A stretch of DNA of 11,821 nucleotides, from positions 1 through 11,821 of the forward strand of contig CALVVH010000040.1 of assembly GCA_944363805.1 (NCBI GenBank). The letters are read 5' to 3'. Made by a program: the position numbers and the translations under genes. A model generated the notes under the pieces. It saw only the letters and a program-made list of their open reading frames with translations, was not told where the DNA came from and searched no databases. Below are positions 6,018 to 11,821 of this stretch, one piece after another. Every line of letters starts with the position of its first letter. The first letter of the stretch is position 1. Source of the stretch: an uncultured Bacilli bacterium (GTDB taxonomy: Bacteria; Bacillota_I; Bacilli_A; RF39; UBA660).

Positions 6018-9000
6018 TTATGATATAGGTTTGCTACCTAATAAGTGTTGCCTTATTCTCAGCAAATCTGCTGAATTAATTGAAAAATCATAATTAATAT
6101 CCGAAGCTAAGAAATACCCTCCTGTTAATGTAACACTACCTAACAAATGTTGTCTTACGCGAAGCAAATCTGCTGAGTTAATTATGCCATCGCCATTAAT
6201 ATCACCGATTACAACATTAGTAAATTCCCTATATAATTTATCCCCTTTATATATTTGTGTTTTACCATCAGTATATATTACTTTATTGTTATTTATTTCA
6301 CGATATTCAACACCCAGACGATATCCATAACCTAAAGTAATATTATTTTTAAAATTATCGATAGTGGTATTAACAAATACTTTACTAATATAATTATTAG
6401 TATAATCTACACTATAGTTATTAATTACATAGTCAAATTCTTCTTCCCATATTGCATATAAGTTTATTGTTTCATTGGCATTGGCAGTTAAATTCTTTAT
6501 TGTTTGTTCATCAGTATATGTTATTCCACTGCCATCAGCTAAAGTATTCCAGCCAATAAATCTATAACCAGTTTTTGTAAATGTATTAGAAGATAACTTT
6601 CCTTCTTCATCGTAAGTAAATATTTGTTCTTTGGTTTCTTTTAAATCATTATTAGAATTAAATACAATCTTATAAGTTATGGGTTCAAAAATAGTATAAA
6701 GATCAATTGCTGCATCGGTTGTAAGATCTTTTACAGCTCCGTTTACTGGGTAATTAATTCCTGTGCCATCTGGTTTTGTTCCCCAATAAACAAATTTATA
6801 ACCAGTTACTTTTTCGACATCTAATAAATCAAATTTTTCACCATAACCATAGGTATAAGTATCAAGTAATGATACCGTATTTTTTAAATTATAATAATAA
6901 TTTACATCGTATGTTTTTTCGGACCACTGGGCATATAGATTAATCTCAGCATTATCGGTAGATGTTAGATTTTTAACCAACTCATTATTGGAATAGTATG
7001 TTCCGGTACCATCAGGCTCGGTATTCCACCCAATAAATACACTGCCAGCATTGGTATATGAATTTTTATTTAATTTTTCTTCTTTATCATAAGTAAGAAA
7101 TTGCTCGATAAGTTCATCACTACCATTATTGGAATTAAAAATTACTTTATATGTAATAGGTTTCCATTGAGCATATAAATGGATAACACTCTCTGTACCA
7201 TTCATTTCCTGTAAAGAAGCATATGTATTACCACTTCCATCAGCCAAAGTATTCCAATTTTTAAATTTGTATCCTTCATTAGCAAATGGATTTTCAATTA
7301 ACTGATAATTTGTATTTAATTTAACTTTTTGAATATATTGTTCACCGTTATTATCATTTGCATGATAAATAATATTAGTCTTTCCTGGATCAACAACAGC
7401 AATTTTTATATCTTTTTCATATCCGTCATAACTACTTACAATATGGATTGTTGCCTCACCATATTCTAAGCCTTCAATTGTTATATCGCTAGGAATAGTA
7501 CTATCTTCTTGATATACATTATTAACTTTGATTACATTTTCATTGTCTTTTATTTGATATGTAATTTGACTGGCATCTGTTGTAGGAGTAATATATTCCA
7601 GCAATGAAATAGTATCTTTAATATTGATGCTAATATCAGGAATAGTGGTATATGAGACATTTGCCCCTTTTAACGTTGGAATTCTAGTTATTCCATCAAC
7701 CGTCTCTATCTTCCAGTAATTATCAAAATCTTCCCAAGATTGATAGTTTTCTTTATTTTTTAAATCTATAATTGAATCTACAACATAGACATTATCGTTA
7801 GTATTATTCCAAAAATTATTTGGCATTTTTAGATAATAGCCATTAGAACCGTTAAAGTCTGAACCTTGAATTAAGTGATTGAAAGTATCGTTATTTGTTT
7901 TAGTAAAACCACTAAATATGAAATTATTAATATTATAAGAATTTTTGGCGGTTTGGCCTATAAATGAATTGTTTTTATTCATTGCAGGCGATTCAGCAAT
8001 ATTACTTGACGTAATACCTATATTTTGAATATTGGAAAAATTAATATTACAATCAACAGCATAATTATAGCCGATAATACCAGAATTAGAGGAATTAACT
8101 ATATTAACTGAAGAAAATATATTATTTATTGTAAAAGATTCAGGTATTTGGTTATATCCTTCATTAAGAATATAACCGATAAGTGAACCAGCATTAGTAC
8201 CAGATAATGAGCCACCGATCATATAAACAGAATCTATTTCGATATTCGAATTTCTTTGAATTTGAAGATGTCCTATTAATATTCCTGCTTCATTAATTCC
8301 CTTTATATTGGCATCTTTTATTGTTACATTTTTAAAATATATTGGGCTTCTTTCTAAAGCAGTAACATATCCAAATAAGCCAATATAATCTAATGTATTA
8401 CTATTTGATGTTAAATCGGATATGGTGTAACCATTACCATCAAAACCACCAGTAAATGGTTCTTCTTTGGTTCCTATAGGTAACCAATCTTCAGTTAATA
8501 CAATATTATTATTGAGTTTATAATAAGCAGCTAAATTATCGGACATCGATTTTAATTCTTCTTGATTATTTATTAGATAAGGATCATCAATTGTACCCTT
8601 ACCATCTAAATTATAAGCTTTTGTCAAGGTCAATTTAGTTTGATAAGAATAGCCATTATAGCTTTGAACTAATGTATACTCGCCCTTATCAATTTTTTTA
8701 ACAATTTCAATAGAAGCATTGACATTGTTGGCAGCAACTTCATTATCTTTAACCACTAAGTAATTTTCTAGTTCGGTTTCACCAGCAAATAATTTATAGT
8801 CTATTAGCTCATTTGAATCTATATTTTTCGTATCCGAATAAACAATAAAAGATAAATCATCTGTTACAATTTCATCAGTTTTAATAATTGGAATCTCATC
8901 AACATTGGAAGTATAGACGGAAACAGAATCACTAACTAAATAGGAAGTATCGCTACTTATGCTTATGGTAAAAGTCTCTAAACTATCGATATAAATATCT

Positions 9001-10535
9001 CTATCAGATAAGTCCACTGTATAAATTCCTGGATACTCTTTGGTTATCTTATCACTATACATAGTATTACCAACAGTTATATTTATTGTGAAAGAAGAAT
9101 CATAAGAACCTACAATAAATTTTATTTTTTTCAGTTTTTCTTCGCCACCTATTTTGTTTTCAAATGTTTGTTGCACACGTTGTTTATATCCTATATAGCC
9201 ATCATAAGTCAAATTCATTGGATAAAAGTTATCCCAATCTTTTGCTTCATTACTAGACATCGATGTAATATAAGAAAATTCAGGAGAAGAAGCACCAGCA
9301 GCAAACGAATTATAAGTTAAATAAACATATTCATATCCAGCTTTTTCCCCCCAAGAATTTTTTAGAATAAATGCTCCTTTTCCTTTCTTTAACTCTCCTT
9401 GCTCACAAACGCCATTTACGGAAGCTCGATTATAATTACCTACATCGCAATACTCATACTCATAATTATCATCCCAACCAATAACATGTAAAGCATGACC
9501 TTCCTGAATGGAATGACAAGAGGAAGAAACATTTATAACATTACTCCCATCACTATTTTGAAAAGAGCAACTAGAACTAGGGCTTACTGTTCCGACATAA
9601 GCACCACCATATTTTCTAATACTATCTTTAGCTTCATATAAAATTCGTTCTTGTAATGTCGCTTCATAATTATTTATACAATCCTCAAATTCTTCATATT
9701 CATCGACAATATCATATTCCGAACATATATTACCAAATTCATATTCCAAGCTTGTTTTGCCAGCAGGTGTACCCAATTCAATTGTTTGTTCTACTTCATA
9801 TAAGGAATTATCGAAGTTAAAAATACTGCTTAGTTTTTGCATTTCTATACTTTCATCAAATGGCATTAAACTTTCATCCACTAAAGACAACCCATATGAC
9901 ATTATTTCCGAAGCATAGAAAAAATTACCTCCCCCATTTAATAATGCCCTACTTCCAAATTGATTATCATAATCTAGTATTCCATTATTGCTAGTTGCAT
10001 AGTCTAATTGTCTTTCGGAAAAAGTCTGGCTACTTTCGGAATATGGCTCTTTATTTTGAATCATAAGATAACTTTCAGCTTGTTCTAAGGTAGCAAAAGC
10101 CCAACATAAGCCGGAACTTTCTTGATTTTTAATAGGACTAACATAATTATTACCATCAACATCTCGCAAATCATATGCTGCTCGCAATACTTCTTCATCA
10201 GTTGAAGAAGTAGCGATATAATCTATACTATAAATATCGGGAATTAAATCTAGTTTGGCTTTTTCCTCTGCACTCAGTTCTAAATATTTTACATATTGGG
10301 GATTCAAATAAGGAGTATTTTCTTCTTTATTTTTTTCAGTTAAAATCAACTCACCAGTTGCATTATAGACATCCATTACATATTCTTTAGCCTCATCTGG
10401 CAAGTAAGCATAAGCGGAATTTGACAATATATTATTTATTGTTGGATTTGTATTTGTAATATTTTTATATACGAAACTGCCTCCAACTAAAATACATATA
10501 ATAATAGATGCAATTAAATATCTTTTTTTAAACAT
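6018..10535 (-). CDS. Multidomain papain-type (C1) cysteine protease with C-terminal dockerin
   Basis: Predicted extracellular protease of 1505 residues. Order: signal or anchor helix (6-23); pro-like region (24-118); C1 peptidase (about 119-410) with oxyanion Gln138, Cys144 in SGLCWAFAT, His347 in GHALHVIGW and Asn393 in LKNSWG, so the catalytic triad is intact. Next come a lectin-like beta domain as in other bacterial C1 proteases (about 435-545), an Ig-like stretch (550-640) and a GLUG/beta-helix-like region (about 645-910; PFTGGFDGNGYTISDL, YIGLFGYV). A further Ig-like domain (960-1050) precedes four Listeria-Bacteroides (Flg_new) repeats (1053-1364), a linker module (1365-1441) and a dockerin (1443-1502) with two calcium loops (D1445-D1456, D1479-D1490), each ending NSADLLR[VI]RQHLLGS. 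Substrate is unknown. The start has GGAG (10546-10543) seven bases upstream and a clear promoter. It is first in an operon with the anchored surface protein downstream. Confidence 0.95.
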   Translation of the reverse strand: MFKKRYLIASIIICILVGGSFVYKNITNTNPTINNILSNSAYAYLPDEAKEYVMDVYNATGELILTEKNKEENTPYLNPQYVKYLELSAEEKAKLDLIPDIYSIDYIATSSTDEEVLRAAYDLRDVDGNNYVSPIKNQESSGLCWAFATLEQAESYLMIQNKEPYSESSQTFSERQLDYATSNNGILDYDNQFGSRALLNGGGNFFYASEIMSYGLSLVDESLMPFDESIEMQKLSSIFNFDNSLYEVEQTIELGTPAGKTSLEYEFGNICSEYDIVDEYEEFEDCINNYEATLQERILYEAKDSIRKYGGAYVGTVSPSSSCSFQNSDGSNVINVSSSCHSIQEGHALHVIGWDDNYEYEYCDVGNYNRASVNGVCEQGELKKGKGAFILKNSWGEKAGYEYVYLTYNSFAAGASSPEFSYITSMSSNEAKDWDNFYPMNLTYDGYIGYKQRVQQTFENKIGGEEKLKKIKFIVGSYDSSFTINITVGNTMYSDKITKEYPGIYTVDLSDRDIYIDSLETFTISISSDTSYLVSDSVSVYTSNVDEIPIIKTDEIVTDDLSFIVYSDTKNIDSNELIDYKLFAGETELENYLVVKDNEVAANNVNASIEIVKKIDKGEYTLVQSYNGYSYQTKLTLTKAYNLDGKGTIDDPYLINNQEELKSMSDNLAAYYKLNNNIVLTEDWLPIGTKEEPFTGGFDGNGYTISDLTSNSNTLDYIGLFGYVTALERSPIYFKNVTIKDANIKGINEAGILIGHLQIQRNSNIEIDSVYMIGGSLSGTNAGSLIGYILNEGYNQIPESFTINNIFSSVNIVNSSNSGIIGYNYAVDCNINFSNIQNIGITSSNIAESPAMNKNNSFIGQTAKNSYNINNFIFSGFTKTNNDTFNHLIQGSDFNGSNGYYLKMPNNFWNNTNDNVYVVDSIIDLKNKENYQSWEDFDNYWKIETVDGITRIPTLKGANVSYTTIPDISINIKDTISLLEYITPTTDASQITYQIKDNENVIKVNNVYQEDSTIPSDITIEGLEYGEATIHIVSSYDGYEKDIKIAVVDPGKTNIIYHANDNNGEQYIQKVKLNTNYQLIENPFANEGYKFKNWNTLADGSGNTYASLQEMNGTESVIHLYAQWKPITYKVIFNSNNGSDELIEQFLTYDKEEKLNKNSYTNAGSVFIGWNTEPDGTGTYYSNNELVKNLTSTDNAEINLYAQWSEKTYDVNYYYNLKNTVSLLDTYTYGYGEKFDLLDVEKVTGYKFVYWGTKPDGTGINYPVNGAVKDLTTDAAIDLYTIFEPITYKIVFNSNNDLKETKEQIFTYDEEGKLSSNTFTKTGYRFIGWNTLADGSGITYTDEQTIKNLTANANETINLYAIWEEEFDYVINNYSVDYTNNYISKVFVNTTIDNFKNNITLGYGYRLGVEYREINNNKVIYTDGKTQIYKGDKLYREFTNVVIGDINGDGIINSADLLRVRQHLLGSVTLTGGYFLASDINYDFSINSADLLRIRQHLLGSKPIS
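6444..7379 (-). repeat. Four Listeria-Bacteroides (Flg_new/InlB B-type) repeats coded in the protease gene
   Basis: Four units of 74-80 residues (residues 1053-1126, 1127-1206, 1207-1285, 1286-1364) each carry a GY+F..W.T..DGTG-type centre and end LYAQWKP, LYAQWSE, LYTIFEP and LYAIWEE. Such repeats are stalk or adhesion modules in Gram-positive surface proteins. The units differ enough to be old duplications rather than recent copies. Confidence 0.85.
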
Positions 10536-10565
10536 ACTCCTACTCCATTTTTCTTAATTTCCCCT

Positions 10566-10590
10566 GTTGACAATTCTTTATATTAACAAC
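10566..10590. promoter_or_regulatory. Imperfect palindrome at the protease operon start, possible operator or leader hairpin
   Basis: GTTGACAAT (10566-10574) and ATTAACAAC (10582-10590) form a nine-base inverted repeat with one mismatch and one G-T pair around a seven-base centre. It begins about three bases after the -10 of the minus-strand promoter and covers the expected transcription start. It could bind a repressor or fold at the 5' end of the message. No regulator is assigned. Confidence 0.35.
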
Positions 10591-10593
10591 TTC

Positions 10594-10623
10594 ATTATAT
10601 CACAATTATATTAAAAATTTGAA
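10594..10623 (-). promoter_or_regulatory. Promoter of the dockerin protease operon
   Basis: On the minus strand TATAAT (10599-10594) is preceded by TGA, a perfect extended -10. A TTCAAA -35 (10623-10618) lies 18 bases upstream. The leader would be about 50 bases. Confidence 0.65.
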
Positions 10624-10700
10624 AAAAATCTAAAAATAAAAAAGGAAATAGATACTTCTAAGTAATATATATAAGTGAAGGAATAAATTTTACCCTTTAG

Positions 10701-10708
10701 AAAGGAGG
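10701..10708 (+). promoter_or_regulatory. Ribosome binding site of the RhuM-Doc gene, decides a GTG start
   Basis: AAAGGAGG is a perfect anti-SD match ending eight bases before GTG at 10717. A weaker AAGGAAG precedes the in-frame ATG at 10756, where homologous proteins usually begin. The GTG start is therefore favoured, with the ATG as a possible second start. Confidence 0.65.
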
Positions 10709-10716
10709 AGAATTAA

Positions 10717-11706
10717 GTGCTAAGTGTAAACCCCAAAAGAAAGGAAGATGACGTTATGGAAAATGAAATAGTACTATTTGAAAATCAGGATGTAAAATTG
10801 GAAGTAAATGTTAAAGATGAAACAGTATGGCTATCTTTAGACCAATTAGCTAAACTATTTGATAGAGATAAGTCTGTTATATCACGGCATATTAAAAATA
10901 TTTTACAAGAAGAATTAAAAGATGAAGCAACTGTTGCAAATTTTGCAATAGTTCAAAAAGAAGGTAATCGTGAAATAACCAGAAATATAGAATTTTACAA
11001 TTTAGATATGATTATTAGTATAGGTTATCGGGTAAAATCTCAAAATGGGATAATATTTAGAAGATGGGCTAATAAAATACTAAAAGATTATCTATTAAAA
11101 GGTTATGCTGTCAATCAAAAAAGATTAGAATATTTAGAAAAGACTGTTAAATTAATTGACATAGCAGGAAGAATTGATACTAAGCTTAATGCTGATGAAG
11201 CAACTGAAATCATTAAGGTTATTCAAAGATATTCAAATGCTTTAAATTTACTAGATGATTACGATCATAAGTGTTTAAGTAAGCCAAAAGGCACCAAAAA
11301 CGATAATAAGATTACCTATGAAGAGTGTATGGATGTAATAAGTAAATTGCGATTTAATAATGATAGTAATCTATTTGCTTTAGAGAGAAACGAAGGATTA
11401 AAAGCAATCCTTGGAGCAATCTATCAATCTTTTGATGGCAGTGATGTCTACCCTACTACAGAAGAAAAAGCCGCCAATTTCTTTTATAGGTTAATTAAAA
11501 ATCATGTGTTTATCGATGGAAACAAACGAATTGCTGCTACTTTATTTATTTACTTTTTGGATTATTACGATATATTATACAAAGATAGTATGCAAGTAAT
11601 TGATAATAATACACTAGTTGCTCTTACCCTATTGATTGCGGAATCTAACCCTAAAGAAAAAGATATATTAGTTGATTTAGTAATGAATTTTTTAGTAACA
11701 AAATAG
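10717..11706 (+). CDS. RhuM N-terminal domain fused to a Doc/Fic-type domain
   Basis: The 329 residues have a RhuM-type N-terminal half (about 24-140). It contains a helix-turn-helix-like stretch (VWLSLDQLAKLFDRDKSVIS, 37-56) and the FYNLDMIISIGYRVKS and FRRWANKILKDYLLKGY blocks, closely matching the gene at 2899-3783. A linker (140-200) leads to a Doc-type domain (about 205-329) with the signature HVFIDGNKR (263-271). The Lys in GNKR, instead of the second Gly of classic Fic proteins (GNGR), is the Doc pattern. Phage P1 Doc phosphorylates EF-Tu, while classic Fic enzymes transfer AMP. Such fusions are known among bacteria and are usually annotated as RhuM or death-on-curing proteins. No separate Phd-like antitoxin is visible on either side, and no clear Fic inhibitory motif. 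It is divergent from the protease operon and closed by its own terminator. I am sure of the family, not of the target. Confidence 0.92.
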   Translation: MLSVNPKRKEDDVMENEIVLFENQDVKLEVNVKDETVWLSLDQLAKLFDRDKSVISRHIKNILQEELKDEATVANFAIVQKEGNREITRNIEFYNLDMIISIGYRVKSQNGIIFRRWANKILKDYLLKGYAVNQKRLEYLEKTVKLIDIAGRIDTKLNADEATEIIKVIQRYSNALNLLDDYDHKCLSKPKGTKNDNKITYEECMDVISKLRFNNDSNLFALERNEGLKAILGAIYQSFDGSDVYPTTEEKAANFFYRLIKNHVFIDGNKRIAATLFIYFLDYYDILYKDSMQVIDNNTLVALTLLIAESNPKEKDILVDLVMNFLVTK

Positions 11707-11738
11707 ACTGTTGTAATTTGCAACAGTCTATTTTATAA
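11700..11738. terminator. Strong terminator of the RhuM-Doc gene
   Basis: A perfect 14-bp stem (11700-11713 with 11721-11734) and a seven-base loop overlap the TAG stop. The right arm ends in TTTT and the sequence continues AT-rich. The left arm offers TTTT to the minus strand, so it may also stop transcription coming from rpmA. Confidence 0.8.
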
Positions 11739-11743
11739 AACAA

Positions 11744-11770
11744 TAAAAGTGCTTACGCTTCGTAAACACT
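11744..11770 (-). terminator. Terminator of rpmA overlapping its last codons
   Basis: On the minus strand a 10-bp stem (11770-11761 with 11757-11748, one G-T pair) closes on a three-base loop and is followed by TTTT (11747-11744). The left arm lies in the final codons of rpmA. Transcription from rpmA is thus predicted to stop before reaching the inserted genes and obgE. Confidence 0.65.
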
Positions 11771-11821
11771 TACTTTCTTTCTATTTTTACCAGATCTTTC
11801 ATATTTTACTACACCAGCAAC
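11753..11821 (-). CDS. rpmA: 50S ribosomal protein L27, C-terminal end only
   Basis: The last 22 codons read VAGVVKYERSGKNRKKVSVY followed by EA and TAA. This matches the L27 end (DGVVKFER.GRDRKKVSVYP in typical bacteria). L27 sits near the peptidyl transferase centre of the large subunit. The rest of the gene lies beyond the right edge, with rplU and ysxB expected further upstream on the same strand. Confidence 0.88.
   Translation of the reverse strand, partial: VAGVVKYERSGKNRKKVSVYEA

Noticed and set aside
10567..10572. Perfect TTGACA on the plus strand, possible -35 for the RhuM-Doc gene
   Set aside because: No acceptable -10 lies 16-18 bases downstream, and the bases are part of the palindrome at the protease start.
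1..11821. CRISPR arrays, tRNA/rRNA genes, riboswitches, code-4 usage
   Set aside because: No regularly spaced repeats, cloverleaf-like or rRNA sequence or recognisable aptamer was seen. All Trp codons in the frames are TGG with no in-frame TGA.

Overview
The window is AT-rich chromosomal DNA (roughly three quarters A+T by eye) from a low-GC Gram-positive bacterium, most likely an uncultured gut member of the Bacillota (Bacilli/Clostridia-type). The evidence is AGGTGA/GGAGG ribosome binding sites, sigma-A-like promoters with extended -10 elements, a TTG and a GTG start, single-membrane surface protein designs (signal peptide, C-terminal membrane anchor, dockerin), and housekeeping genes of Firmicutes type. 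Trp is encoded by TGG and no reading frame contains TGA, so this is not a code-4 mycoplasma. All visible stops are TAA or TAG.

Layout. 1-1045 (-): 5' part of a large secreted or anchored surface protein that runs off the left edge. 1121-1360 (+): a small unknown ORF, possibly leaderless, convergent with obgE and overlapping the obgE terminator. 1357-2637 (-): obgE. 2645-2690 and 3829-3874: a 46-bp imperfect direct repeat that brackets a RhuM-family gene (2899-3783, -) whose C-terminal tail is broken. 3902-4540 (+): trmB. A bidirectional terminator separates trmB from a convergent two-gene operon read leftwards from 10535: a 1505-residue papain-type protease with a C-terminal dockerin (6018-10535), then a 458-residue membrane-anchored Ig/cadherin-like protein (4623-5999). 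10717-11706 (+): a RhuM-type N-terminal domain fused to a Doc/Fic domain, read divergently from the protease operon. 11753-11821 (-): the last 22 codons of rpmA (ribosomal protein L27), with its terminator.

How it fits together. In many Firmicutes rpmA lies just upstream of obgE in a ribosome/GTPase cluster (rplU-ysxB-rpmA-obg). Here rpmA and obgE keep the same orientation but are separated by about 9.1 kb carrying trmB, the surface-protease operon and two RhuM-domain genes, one at each end. This looks like an accessory block inserted into a housekeeping operon. The protease and its neighbour form a tight transcriptional unit (17-nt gap, strong SD) and may act together at the cell surface. 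The RhuM and RhuM-Doc genes are mobile/defence-type genes of poorly known function. The most unusual feature is the 46-bp direct repeat: one copy holds the presumed obgE promoter, the other lies between rhuM and trmB and looks like a duplicated promoter for rhuM.
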